Shown here piece after piece: positions 1-7,729 of a stretch of DNA of 64,000 bases; the first letter of the stretch is position 1; each line of letters begins with the position of its first letter. The notes under the pieces are model-generated. The model saw only the letters and a program-made list of their open reading frames with translations. It was not told the origin of the DNA and searched no databases. A program made the position numbers and the translations under genes. This DNA is from Fulvivirga marina (lineage in GTDB: Bacteria; Bacteroidota; Bacteroidia; Cytophagales; Cyclobacteriaceae), in the NCBI RefSeq assembly GCF_016775155.1, contig NZ_JAEUGD010000066.1, positions 346,833 through 410,832 of the forward strand, in the 5' to 3' direction.

Positions 1-64
1 TGGCATATTTTGAACCGTAATCACTGGCATAAACACTCCGAAATCAGTGGCATATTTCAAACCG
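1..64. repeat. IS21-like terminal repeats (element end at window edge)
   Basis: Three imperfect direct repeats start at 1, 25 and 48, each TGGCATA followed 9 to 10 bases later by CCG (for example TGGCATATTTTGAACCG at 1-17 and TGGCATATTTCAAACCG at 48-64). Spacing is 24 and 23 bases. Ends of IS21-family elements carry multiple short terminal repeats of this general look (TGnCA...nnCCG). No transposase is visible here, so the body of the element would lie to the left of the window. The family assignment is an inference from repeat architecture only. Confidence 0.4.
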
Positions 65-141
65 TTATATCCAGTTGTACTCCCATATAAAAGAAGTAGG
101 TAGTAAAACAGGGTATTTATAGCCCGTATAAGTGTTTTGAT

Positions 142-482
142 ATGACTACTTTCGGTGAAAAAATTGCAGAGCTTAGGAAGGATAAAAAAATGTCTCAAGG
201 GGAGCTGGCCAAAATGCTCAATACATCTACTTCCGTTATCGGGAGATATGAACGGGACGAGATGACTCCTTCAATCGAAGTTGCTAAAAAATTGCTGCTT
301 TGCTTGATATTACTGTTGGTTATTTACTCGGTAAAACGGAGGACGATACACTCTTTAAAGATCCTGTAATGCTAAAACGCCTGAAGGAACTTAATAAGCT
401 TCCCAATAGTGACAAGGAACACATCCTTTATGCTCTTGACGGACTACTTCAAAATGTTAAAGCCAAACAGACGTATTCATAA
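142..482 (+). pseudogene. XRE-family helix-turn-helix regulator, frameshifted
   Basis: The N-terminal part (142 to about 291) encodes an HTH_3 (Cro/CI-like) domain: FGEKIAELRKDKKMSQGELA, then TSVIGRYERDEMTPS as the recognition region. The frame is then lost in a run of six A at 286-291. Adding one A restores the expected continuation VAKKIAALLDITVGYLLG and the second frame runs to 482, giving a protein of about 113 aa, the usual length of this small Bacteroidota regulator family with a short helical C-terminus. The break may be a real mutation, a slippery site or a sequencing error. As read, the first frame ends at 369 with an unrelated tail. It lies alone on the plus strand, facing the RHS toxin cassettes, and nothing shows a regulatory link to them. 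Confidence 0.75.
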
Positions 483-487
483 AAAAA

Positions 488-507
488 GCCTCGCATTGCT
501 GCAAGGC
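488..507. terminator. hairpin terminator, bidirectional
   Basis: The stem GCCT-C-GCA / TGC-A-AGGC has one mismatch and a TTGC loop. A run of A lies on its left, so transcripts on the minus strand end in a run of seven or more U. The plus strand only has TCATTTATTTC after it. It sits just after the XRE frame stop and about 180 bases beyond the last gene of the minus-strand toxin cassette. Confidence 0.6.
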
Positions 508-687
508 TCATTTATTTCAGTCATCGCGGAAGTAACTTCCGTGCCCAGATGGGCTATCTAATCAGCTCTACCTGATCAAACTTCCATATTTCTCTAATAT
601 TTCAATTCTCCGCAATAAAGCTGTACTTGAGCTTCCAATGAAGGACCATGCTGCGGAAATACCGCATCTCTAATCTGAACTGCTGAT

Positions 688-1320
688 CTACAGCTTAAAA
701 CCAGATTCCGATATATTAAGATAGAACGGCTTTCGGCTTTCTATTTCTATATCCCGCCATTGAACTCCACAAGTATATTGATGAAGTTTTTTATTAAATA
801 GTTTGCGGTTGTAAGAATGTATCCTCTCCGGAAGTTCGAATTCAGTATAATCGTTTAGATAATACTTGGGGCCGAATAAATTTAATTTAATATCAAAAGT
901 AAGAGCCACATAAGGCACTTCTTCATATGTATCATTCCAAAAATTTAGATTTCCTGCATTTGCAACGTGTCTGGTTTCTACAATTCTATCATGTGCGTCA
1001 ACAAGATCAATGTAAAAACCGAAATTAACCGTAGCAGGTATATCATAAAAAGCTGTGCTCTCATTCAATGACTTCAACCATTTAACCCAACTTTCATCAC
1101 CACTCTTCCATACATTACTTCCACCTAAATCCTCCTTAGTATTTCCTATAACTATAGTATCGTAACTTATAAAATCAAATGCTTTAGAAAAGTTTATTAG
1201 GTCTTCCGTTAATGAACCCATATTAAATAACGAGTAGCTCCTAATAAATGACCACTCTGCAACTTGACCATACCTGATCATCTTCTCCAAATGATCTCTC
1301 TTACTGTAATCAAAAATCAT
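688..1320 (-). CDS. putative immunity protein, second tandem copy
   Basis: A 210-aa protein with no signal peptide or membrane segment, so probably cytoplasmic. I do not recognise a named family. It is a divergent paralogue of the gene just upstream (1341-1997): both end in a matching pattern, W-x2-I-[EK]-[IF]-E-S-x-K-P-[FY]-Y-L then GF[KE]L at the C-terminus, and both contain an N-x-R-x-[LV] stretch before it. It is the last gene after an orphan RHS toxin tip, the position where immunity genes for polymorphic toxins are found. The function is inferred from position and duplication. One of the two copies may protect against toxin variants held by sibling strains. The gap to the upstream copy is 20 bases, so they are probably co-transcribed. 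Confidence 0.55.
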   Translation of the reverse strand: MIFDYSKRDHLEKMIRYGQVAEWSFIRSYSLFNMGSLTEDLINFSKAFDFISYDTIVIGNTKEDLGGSNVWKSGDESWVKWLKSLNESTAFYDIPATVNFGFYIDLVDAHDRIVETRHVANAGNLNFWNDTYEEVPYVALTFDIKLNLFGPKYYLNDYTEFELPERIHSYNRKLFNKKLHQYTCGVQWRDIEIESRKPFYLNISESGFKL

Positions 1321-1340
1321 GTTTAATTTTCTACTGAAGT

Positions 1341-1997
1341 TTAAAGTTCAAAACCATCAGCGCCAAACTTCAAATAATAAGGCTTGGCACTTTCAAACTT
1401 GATTTCGTCCCAAGTCCAACAGCCAGAAAAATCCTTAATACCAGCATTTATTACGCGCCGGTTATGGTTGACAATTTTTTGGGGCAATAACATTGTAGCT
1501 CCATTATCAAGGTAAATTGACTCACTAAAAAGATTTCTCTGGATATAGACTATAAACTCAGTATGATTTGGTCCGTCTTCTTTTTCATGCCAAAGCTGAA
1601 AGTTTCCTATAGATTCTTCAACTCCTTTAATCGTATTATCATTATAATCAACTAATCCAAAATTGTAATTTAAGTCTCCGGAAGCAACTATATCATCTAA
1701 TCTCACATCCTTATCCTTAATACCATTAATCCAATCACCATATTCCTGTAATGCGCTTTTTTTATTCCAGACATTTCTGTTTGTCTGATTAATATTAGAA
1801 GCGGCTAAACCGATGGAATTATAGGTCATGTAGGAAAAACTAGTTCTAAAATCTTCTAGCAGTTTTTTAACAGTTTTCATGTTAATTTCATCTTTATACT
1901 TTTTAAATGACAGCATGCAAATATCTGAGTAGGTACTTATTTCGCTTAGTTGCAAGCTGTTATTAATAGGTATAATTAATCGTGATTGTTCAATCAT
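1341..1997 (-). CDS. putative immunity protein, first tandem copy
   Basis: A 218-aa predicted soluble protein that begins one base after the orphan RHS tip stops (tip ends at 1999). It shares its C-terminal block (WDEIKFESAKPYYLKFGADG) with the next gene downstream. No domain is recognised with certainty. Tight coupling to the toxin-tip reading frame strongly suggests an immunity protein that binds and neutralises the C-terminal toxin domain in the producing cell. This is inference from context. It is rich in aromatic and acidic residues, as is usual for immunity proteins. Confidence 0.6.
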   Translation of the reverse strand: MIEQSRLIIPINNSLQLSEISTYSDICMLSFKKYKDEINMKTVKKLLEDFRTSFSYMTYNSIGLAASNINQTNRNVWNKKSALQEYGDWINGIKDKDVRLDDIVASGDLNYNFGLVDYNDNTIKGVEESIGNFQLWHEKEDGPNHTEFIVYIQRNLFSESIYLDNGATMLLPQKIVNHNRRVINAGIKDFSGCWTWDEIKFESAKPYYLKFGADGFEL

Positions 1998-1998
1998 A

Positions 1999-4584
1999 TT
2001 ATTTTCTTAATAGTTCTAAATCCAAAGAAATAACTCCATCACTACCATGTACCCAAATTTCACCAACTACACCATCATTTTTTATTAAAAGACTAGGCTG
2101 ACGAACATTTTTTAGCCAGTGATTTTTCATCATCACAACAGGAATATCCACATTAATTCTAATGTCAATGTTATTGAAGCCCAACTCAACTGCTTTTTGG
2201 TACGTTTGGTTTATCTCGTTTATCATTTGTTTTTTACCTCCCAGTGTCTTCAACTGGAACATTTGTCCTGTTTCATTATAAAATCCATCTATTGCCTTCT
2301 GATTTTCAGCCGCCAAAACTAACTTCTGCCCCTTTTCTGAAGCTATAATATCCCCAAAAGAAACTTCCTTCGCCAGTCCATCTAAATCATTATACACCTT
2401 AGAATTATCTAACAAAACATTTCCTGATGAGCCAACTGCCGTACCTAAATTATCTAAATTAATCCCAATTTTCTGAGAACTTGCAGTTAAAAGTTCCTGG
2501 AACTGGCTGGCCTTTACAAACCCGGAGGTGCCATCAGCTTTTTTAACAAGATAGACACTCTCGCCTATAACGTTTCCAATGCCATCTTTCACAGCAATAT
2601 CCTTTGATATTTCTATAAATTCATCAGCGGATGTTACCGCATCATCCAGCCATCCATCATTTGCAACGCGCAATACATCATCAGCCCCTTCTTTCAAAAG
2701 TACACCAATTGTGGCTCCGCTCTTTCCTATTAAAGTGAATTGTTCATTGGCGGTTGGTAATACCTTACTTCCAAGTTGAATCGCCTTGGCAATAGCCCTT
2801 CGGGAAATTGCACTAAGCTTAGCAACATCTACCACCTTACCTCCAATCTTCACAACCATTCCAACAATACCGGCCTTAACAAGTGCCTCACCGGGCACCA
2901 AGTCAAGAATGGCTAGTGCCCTTTCCCAGCCTGCAAGCTGCTCATCAGTTCTATAGTGTTTGCCATTAATAATTGTTTGTGCAGCCACCAGCGGTGCTGT
3001 AACTATATCGGCAACAATGTACGAGTATAATACCAAACCACCTTCGTCACCGGGTATAGCATTACTCAGGTCTTTGATGTGATAGTTGATTTTATCCCTC
3101 CATTGATCTGTTACAGCGGCGCTTTTCCCCCAATAGTCAGCGCTACCTGCCCATATCGTAAGTTTATCAAAAAGCTCCCTTTCCGAATCATTATTATTAA
3201 AAGTAACGGTATAGGTCGTTGATATTTCATTACCATCCTTATCGGTAATAATATATTCTCCCTCAACAACCACCTTATCAGGGTGTACAAACATTTTGGG
3301 ATAGTTAAAGCCCAGATCTTCCCATAATTTCATCAGGTAGTCTCCCGCTCCAACTGGGTCTGGCCCAAACATCTTCAGGTTTTCGGAAACCTCGCGTTTA
3401 TAGTCAAAACCCGTTTTACCGGAGTAATGCTTTTCCAGCGCTATCGTACCTGCACCGGTATCAGTACTCTTATGTGTTTTTAACTGAGCATAAACCTTCT
3501 CGATGGAGTTGTTTTCGCTGTTATCGGTACCACTCTCATATTTACGCTGGCTACTCCCCACAAACCTTGGTTGGCGTATTTGCGGTCCGCTCACAGGCAT
3601 GGATGAAGCAGCATAAGTTTCTTTCTTGGGTCTTGCAGGGCCAAAGACAAAGCTTTCCTCATCCTGGCTGCCCAGCACATCAAAGCTTTTGCGACCTTCA
3701 CCCTTCGAGCTTTCAAAAGAACCTGTCCGAGCAACATGATCTCTGCTACCTCCGCTTTGCTGATCGTCCGTTTCGGTTGAGGTATTTTCATCCTGTTCGT
3801 CTTCTCTATCTTGCTTTCCGTTATCTTTCTTTTTCCCGTTGACCTTTCTGTGCCTTTTTTGCTTCTTCGTTTTAGGTAAATTAATCGCTACCCTGGAGTG
3901 TGTACCACGGCCTTTTACCCTCACTCGCTTCACTCTTTTATCTTTCTTCCGTTTATCTTTATTTTTCCCTGTTCTGGCTCGTTTATTTCTCTCTCTTACC
4001 TTGCTTCCATCTTCAATCAGCAAGCCCAGCAAGTCTTCATTATTGACAAAATTGTTGCCGGCGTATTGATACGTGCTTTGTTCAAGTTGCAGATCAGCAA
4101 GAGGGTCTATGTTATAAAACCTGCCTAAAACAGCATCGTACTTCCTAAAGCCTAAATCTTTAATACCATGCGCTATACCTCTGGTATTTACTGAACCTGT
4201 ATAGTATTCGTTATCGCGATGGTAAGGATTGAACGAAAGACCTAAAGCATAAAAATCTTCACTTTTTATGATTTTACTTCTATTGTGCGTTAGTTTCAGG
4301 TCATCAAAATACACCCAGTTATCAGTAGCACTTTCATTGCTCACATAGGCATAAATGTATCCGGCCTCTTTAATTTCTATGTCACCGATCTCTAGTTTTT
4401 CAACGTTAAAATTGGCATCATCGGACACCTGCAGGTACCCGGCATCTTTATAATTCATTTCATCATCGAAAAGAATATAATTAAGATATGCTGCCGGAAC
4501 ATTATCATTACTTGTTTGACCATTATCAAAAAACGCAAAAGCGTTGTCAAAACTGTTGTAAATGGTGAGTTGACACTTCCTCAC
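1999..4584 (-). CDS. orphan RHS-core toxin tip (displaced C-terminus)
   Basis: An 861-aa open frame without a signal peptide, starting at a GTG. Residues about 1-230 match the corresponding region of the large RHS protein at 7730-16207: PAAYLNYI at the start, then the RHS-associated core (GRFYNIDPLADLQ, YQYAGNNFVNNEDLLGLL) and a Lys/Arg-rich linker. It lacks the whole N-terminal RHS cage, so it is a displaced tip rather than a complete toxin. The middle carries a pretoxin-like hydrophobic segment (ERALAILDLVPGEALVKAG). The last 100 or so residues (from about FYNETGQMFQLKTLGGKK to the end) are the variable toxin domain; it resembles nuclease-type CdiA/RHS tips, but I cannot name the family. 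The true 5' end is fused out of frame to a short leader (4547-4690), so translation may be weak or absent. Two immunity candidates follow. Confidence 0.8.
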   Translation of the reverse strand: MRKCQLTIYNSFDNAFAFFDNGQTSNDNVPAAYLNYILFDDEMNYKDAGYLQVSDDANFNVEKLEIGDIEIKEAGYIYAYVSNESATDNWVYFDDLKLTHNRSKIIKSEDFYALGLSFNPYHRDNEYYTGSVNTRGIAHGIKDLGFRKYDAVLGRFYNIDPLADLQLEQSTYQYAGNNFVNNEDLLGLLIEDGSKVRERNKRARTGKNKDKRKKDKRVKRVRVKGRGTHSRVAINLPKTKKQKRHRKVNGKKKDNGKQDREDEQDENTSTETDDQQSGGSRDHVARTGSFESSKGEGRKSFDVLGSQDEESFVFGPARPKKETYAASSMPVSGPQIRQPRFVGSSQRKYESGTDNSENNSIEKVYAQLKTHKSTDTGAGTIALEKHYSGKTGFDYKREVSENLKMFGPDPVGAGDYLMKLWEDLGFNYPKMFVHPDKVVVEGEYIITDKDGNEISTTYTVTFNNNDSERELFDKLTIWAGSADYWGKSAAVTDQWRDKINYHIKDLSNAIPGDEGGLVLYSYIVADIVTAPLVAAQTIINGKHYRTDEQLAGWERALAILDLVPGEALVKAGIVGMVVKIGGKVVDVAKLSAISRRAIAKAIQLGSKVLPTANEQFTLIGKSGATIGVLLKEGADDVLRVANDGWLDDAVTSADEFIEISKDIAVKDGIGNVIGESVYLVKKADGTSGFVKASQFQELLTASSQKIGINLDNLGTAVGSSGNVLLDNSKVYNDLDGLAKEVSFGDIIASEKGQKLVLAAENQKAIDGFYNETGQMFQLKTLGGKKQMINEINQTYQKAVELGFNNIDIRINVDIPVVMMKNHWLKNVRQPSLLIKNDGVVGEIWVHGSDGVISLDLELLRK

Positions 4585-4690
4585 ATGAACGCCACTCTTT
4601 TTCAGTAACTATATTATAAACGTTTCCGATAGCAACATTAATTGTTGCAAAGAAGATTAAGAATAGCATTATGTATTTGAGTAGTTTCAT
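4547..4690 (-). pseudogene. hydrophobic leader peptide fused to RHS tip, out of frame
   Basis: A 47-codon frame starts with an ATG at 4690 and reads MKLLKYIMLFLIFFATINVA, a typical signal peptide or membrane segment, then about 15 more residues before it enters the RHS-homologous DNA in the wrong frame and stops. The same leader occurs at 5786 (MKLLKYIALFLIFFAAVDAV), where it also runs into RHS-tip DNA. Both are preceded by a hairpin terminator. It looks like the 5' remnant of a small exported protein left at a recombination junction near 4578. It could instead act as a translated leader for the tip that follows. Confidence 0.55.
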
Positions 4691-4699
4691 TGGTAATGC

Positions 4700-4725
4700 A
4701 AAAACAAGTACTCTGGCTGGTTTTT
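4700..4725 (-). terminator. hairpin terminator after 81-aa gene
   Basis: AAAAACAAG (4700-4708) pairs with CTGGTTTTT (4717-4725) with one mismatch. It lies 9 bases beyond the stop of the 4734-4979 gene and 10 bases before the leader peptide. A close relative lies at 5795-5821 in the same relative place. Confidence 0.5.
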
Positions 4726-4733
4726 ATTTTTCA

Positions 4734-4979
4734 TCATACGTGCGAGTTTCCTACCTTATCAATTCCTAATTGAGTTAAAGTTATCTTAACCTCTTTACCA
4801 TCTCTGACTATGTTAATAAACCCTTCCTCTACAAGTTTCTTTGGTACTATATTAAAACTCTCTTTGACAAGAATATTCCTAGTTATATACTTATCAAAAG
4901 AATACCTTGATACTTCTCCTCCATTATCTTGGATAAACTGAAGGCATTTTAGTAGCATTTCGTTTGTTATCTCTTTCAT
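4734..4979 (-). CDS. small winged-helix-like protein, candidate immunity
   Basis: An 81-aa soluble protein starting MKEITNEMLLKCLQFIQDNG. The pattern of three short helices followed by a beta hairpin (FINIVRDGKEVKITLTQLG) suggests a winged-helix fold. It starts just after the decayed toxin tip at 4984-5786 and is followed by a hairpin terminator, so its position is that of an immunity gene for that tip. Unlike the toxin beside it, its reading frame is intact, which fits selection to keep protection after the toxin has decayed. A small DNA-binding role is the alternative. Family not recognised. Confidence 0.5.
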   Translation of the reverse strand: MKEITNEMLLKCLQFIQDNGGEVSRYSFDKYITRNILVKESFNIVPKKLVEEGFINIVRDGKEVKITLTQLGIDKVGNSHV

Positions 4980-4983
4980 AATT

Positions 4984-5786
4984 AATTTCCTGGGTGATAT
5001 AACGGTGCGTCAGCTTCATATATGCTATAAGATTCCAAACTTGCTGCGTGAAGCGTTATAATAGAAGTCCTCATCATTACCCATCTGCTATTCCTTTATT
5101 TTTATACCTAGCGTACTCTTCCAATTCATGTGTATAAAAACGCTTATCATAATCTGTTGCTTCGATCTCTCCTCGCTCAATTCTTCAACCTTTCTATCAT
5201 CCCTGCATTGTCAGGATCAGCCCCAAACCTGTTCAAGTGCTTTTCTACATCACTAATGCCATCTGAATCTATATTTGCATCCGTCCAACCCCTTTTAATA
5301 ATTGGCCCACCTGCATCATCTGGATCGAAATATCTTCAAGAATGCTCTCCTTTAACTTTTAGTTCTCCAGGATTATAAACATCATTATTATCAAGCTTTC
5401 CAAGTACAGTACCATCAGCTTGTTTCACAATTCCACCACTCTCAATGGTTAGACCATTATATAGATACCTATTGGTCTTTGCCAAAGCCTCTGGGCTGGT
5501 CTTCAACCCCCACATCATCCAACCCCCTCCAGGAGTCGACCAAGTCGGGAGCAACAAAAAACACATTATGCTCCCCTGAATCGCACTTCTCGAACAAAGA
5601 AATCCCGAACATACCATTTTCTTGTGAAGACGATTCAATCGGTTCTTTCTTTTTATTAAAATCAGTTAATCCTTCTACATATGAACATCGATCTTCTTCA
5701 TGTACTACTGCATAGTCCTTTCCTATTACAGCATCAACCGCTGCAAAGAAAATTAAGAATAGAGCTATGTATTTGAGCAGTTTCAT
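4984..5786 (-). pseudogene. decayed RHS toxin tip with FYTHEL motif
   Basis: Starts with the same leader as at 4690 (MKLLKYIALFLIFFAAVDAV, ATG at 5786), continues for about 65 residues and then enters RHS pre-tip sequence (VDSWRGLDDVG, compare ADSWKKLDDLG in the EndoU tip). A five-base G/C run at 5507-5511 shifts the frame; removing one base gives LKTSPEALAKTNRYLYNG and on to KVKGEHS, where an in-frame stop lies at 5336-5338. The frame then continues YFDPDDAGGPIIKRGWTDA, SDGISDVEKHLNRFG, another shift near 5177, then ATDYDKRFYTHELEEYARYK, another shift near 5085, and ends with ESYSIYEADAPLYHPGN at 4984. The FYxHEL...Y and YHPG pattern recurs at the ends of many contact-dependent or RHS toxins; an H-E pair could be metallopeptidase-like, but that is a guess. 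At least three frameshifts and one stop make it non-functional. Confidence 0.65.
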
Positions 5787-5794
5787 ATGAAGAC

Positions 5795-5821
5795 AAAAAC
5801 CAGCAACTAGCACTGGTTTTT
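5795..5821 (-). terminator. hairpin terminator after 115-aa gene
   Basis: Perfect 9-bp stem AAAAACCAG (5795-5803) / CTGGTTTTT (5813-5821) with a 9-base loop. It starts 4 bases after the stop of the 5825-6172 gene and ends 9 bases before the leader ATG at 5786. The symmetrical A and T runs make it usable on both strands. Confidence 0.7.
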
Positions 5822-5824
5822 TGT

Positions 5825-6172
5825 TTACCTGTTTTGGCTCTCCAAAAATTCGAGCCATTCCATTACTAAGTTCCTAAAATCTATGGAAGGCATTATCAAG
5901 TCTTTATAACCTACTTCGCTTCCACACAATTCCGTTTTTTCTTTCTGCACAACAGCAAGCCCCACTACATCTGCACCTATTTCAACAAAACTCACTTCCC
6001 CTTCTAACACGGAATTTATACCTGGTAATAAAGTCTCCTTTATCTCCCTAGGATCTCTCCATATATCTAAGTATTGAGCTAAAATTTCATATTCAGAACT
6101 TTCAGACACAGATGTCTTTCTATTTTCTATAAAAATGAATTTTACAGGATACTTTTCTATTGTTTTATTCAT
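5825..6172 (-). CDS. candidate immunity protein for EndoU tip
   Basis: A 115-aa predicted cytoplasmic protein that starts 4 bases after the stop of the EndoU tip (6177) and ends just before a perfect hairpin terminator. It is acidic (many Glu/Asp), fitting a partner of a basic nuclease. It has no signal peptide and no recognised domain. The immunity role is inferred from position only. The reading frame is intact although the DNA upstream of the EndoU tip carries frameshifts. Confidence 0.55.
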   Translation of the reverse strand: MNKTIEKYPVKFIFIENRKTSVSESSEYEILAQYLDIWRDPREIKETLLPGINSVLEGEVSFVEIGADVVGLAVVQKEKTELCGSEVGYKDLIMPSIDFRNLVMEWLEFLESQNR

Positions 6173-6176
6173 ATTG

Positions 6177-6764
6177 TTATATTTCAGGGAATGCAGAACT
6201 CACATTGCCTGCTTCATCCAAATAAATTGTAAGATTCGTTCCATCTGACATTGTCCCTTGATACTTATTTCCTCCCAAAGAAGTCTTATTATTGAAAGCA
6301 TAAGCCATTTCTGCCTGAACCTTCTCCTTAGACCATGAATCTGGAAAAAATGTCGACTCTTTTGATTTCACTTTCCAACCGTCGTTTGGAGAATAAGACT
6401 CACCAGTAAATGCTTCCACTTTAGCCTCAACTTTAGCTTTATAATACCTATTACCTACTGGAGTAATTTCACCTTTAATTCTCAACTTATTTGGGTCTAA
6501 TGCATCTTTGCTGTGTGCTCCCGAAACACTCCACATCTTGGTTCCATCAGGAGCTAATTTTTGCAGACCAGTATTTGGGTCAATAACGGGCTTAACATCT
6601 CCTTCAAATATGTGCTTATTAAGCGGCCCATTCTTAACTACATCATCCAGTTTCTTGAGATAATCAGGATCTCTTTTCCAACCATCGGGAACATCATCCC
6701 CAAGATCATCGAGTTTCTTCCACGAATCAGCCAAATCCGCATTCTCAGCCAATGCCTCGGCCAA
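6177..6764 (-). CDS. orphan RHS tip with bacterial EndoU nuclease domain
   Basis: The open frame gives about 195 aa from a TTG codon that lies inside the conserved pre-tip sequence (AEALAENADLADSWKKLDD), so the start is arbitrary. Residues from about 50 on match the bacterial EndoU family (RNA endonuclease found at the ends of polymorphic toxins): HIFEGDVKP with the first catalytic His, GAHSKDAL with the second His, then TFFPDSWSKEKVQAEMAYAF, the hallmark of the family. The domain would cleave RNA in a target cell. The nuclease part is intact, but the DNA upstream (6765-6983) is frameshifted and carries no start or secretion signal, so this is a displaced, probably silent tip. Its immunity gene follows at 6172. 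Confidence 0.8.
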   Translation of the reverse strand: MAEALAENADLADSWKKLDDLGDDVPDGWKRDPDYLKKLDDVVKNGPLNKHIFEGDVKPVIDPNTGLQKLAPDGTKMWSVSGAHSKDALDPNKLRIKGEITPVGNRYYKAKVEAKVEAFTGESYSPNDGWKVKSKESTFFPDSWSKEKVQAEMAYAFNNKTSLGGNKYQGTMSDGTNLTIYLDEAGNVSSAFPEI

Positions 6765-6830
6765 CTCGTCATTCGCTGCTATATCCTCTCCAAATCTACG
6801 GGCTGTTACATCATCAAAGCCTTTTCCTTT
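6726..6830. repeat. 105-bp identical repeat, copy 1
   Basis: Bases 6726-6830 are identical to 8423-8527. They encode the conserved pre-tip stretch (GFDDVTARRFGEDIAAND and ELAEALAENADLAD) just before the variable nuclease domain. The flanks remain similar but not identical. The repeat marks where a tip can be exchanged by homologous recombination. Confidence 0.9.
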
Positions 6831-6983
6831 TATGGTAGCCCAATCAATCTTGCCTAATTTACCAGTTTCTTAAATACATCGGCCACTTTATCAAAAAGCT
6901 TCTTCCCCCAGTCAAAACAGCCGCAATTAAAGTTACAGCATCATAAGTACCCGCATATTGGGGGACTTCCACTCATAAGCTAG
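6765..6983 (-). pseudogene. frameshifted RHS pre-tip remnant upstream of EndoU
   Basis: This stretch matches the main RHS protein region around QYAGFYDTS to GKIDWATVKGKGFDD. To read through it, single bases must be restored: one C near 6962 (SP-QYAGTYDAVTLIAAVLTG), one A near 6904 (TGGKKLFDKVADVFK) and one A near 6873 (KKTGKLGKIDWATIKG). Homology begins within a few bases of the stop of the upstream immunity gene (6986), which is what is expected if a newer tip plus immunity cassette recombined in and pushed this older tip downstream. Confidence 0.7.
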
Positions 6984-6985
6984 AA

Positions 6986-7729
6986 CTAAAGTAGATGCCT
7001 TTTAAATCCCAAAGCAATAGGATTCCTAAAATGATTAAGGCTTTGGATCTTCTTATCCCAATTAACTTTTGATAAAAGGTATATATCCACTTCTGGATAT
7101 GTTTGGGAAACAACCTCTACCATTTCGTCCATATCCATCCAGCCATCGTTAGCTGTGTACCCTTTCAGTAACTTGTTACATTCATGACTTATCAATTCCA
7201 TCCGTTCCTGATCCAGTGTATCGGGAAAAAGATATTCCCAAGCTGCTTTCTTAACATGAAAAACCACATCTTCCTTTGTGTAATAGATTTCTCCAAAGGC
7301 CAACTTATAGTCATGTTTGGTTGCAAACCTAAGCCAAGAGAATTGCTCGCTGTCCATTAATTCATGTATATTGGAAAAACTGTGAATTTCAATATCCTTC
7401 AATTGATCGCTTAATTTTTCTCTCTCTTCTTCTGCCAACTTAGCCTCTCTATTTGAAATTGTACCCACCAAACCAGAGTATATCAACAGATCATCTATCT
7501 TGAACTCTCTTGGTGGCATGTCATCGGCGGTAGGAACAAATTTTGTCTCTAATGCAATTTTTATCCAATCAAAAGAGTTATCATTTAATTTTTCAATCAA
7601 ATTAGACTTCAAACCTTCTTTACTAAAACCAGGGTTATGTCTCTCCAGCTTATTAATTATCTTATCGATAGAGTAGCCCCATTCAGATAAAGACATATAA
7701 CCTCTAAAAAACACTATTAAATCTTCCAT
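6986..7729 (-). CDS. candidate immunity protein of the active RHS tip
   Basis: A 247-aa predicted soluble, acidic, helix-rich protein. Its start codon directly abuts the stop of the large RHS protein (7730), so translation is probably coupled. No family is recognised; a Glu-rich coiled segment (NREAKLAEEEREKLSDQLKD) lies in the middle. Because it is the first gene after the complete RHS toxin, it is the best candidate for the cognate immunity protein that neutralises the tip with the RHGHDVT motif. Function is inferred from context. Confidence 0.6.
   Translation of the reverse strand: MEDLIVFFRGYMSLSEWGYSIDKIINKLERHNPGFSKEGLKSNLIEKLNDNSFDWIKIALETKFVPTADDMPPREFKIDDLLIYSGLVGTISNREAKLAEEEREKLSDQLKDIEIHSFSNIHELMDSEQFSWLRFATKHDYKLAFGEIYYTKEDVVFHVKKAAWEYLFPDTLDQERMELISHECNKLLKGYTANDGWMDMDEMVEVVSQTYPEVDIYLLSKVNWDKKIQSLNHFRNPIALGFKRHLL

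Noticed and set aside
520-600. A stretch with several small hairpins (CGGAAG/CTTCCG, GCCC/GGGC) and an AGCTCTACC word, looking like a fragment of a tRNA
   Set aside because: No acceptor stem, no T-loop consensus and no complete cloverleaf on either strand.
3474-4128. Plus-strand open frames over the Lys/Arg-rich linker of the orphan RHS tip
   Set aside because: They are shadows of a long minus-strand coding frame, with biased Phe/Leu-rich composition from reading AAG/AAA codons in reverse.
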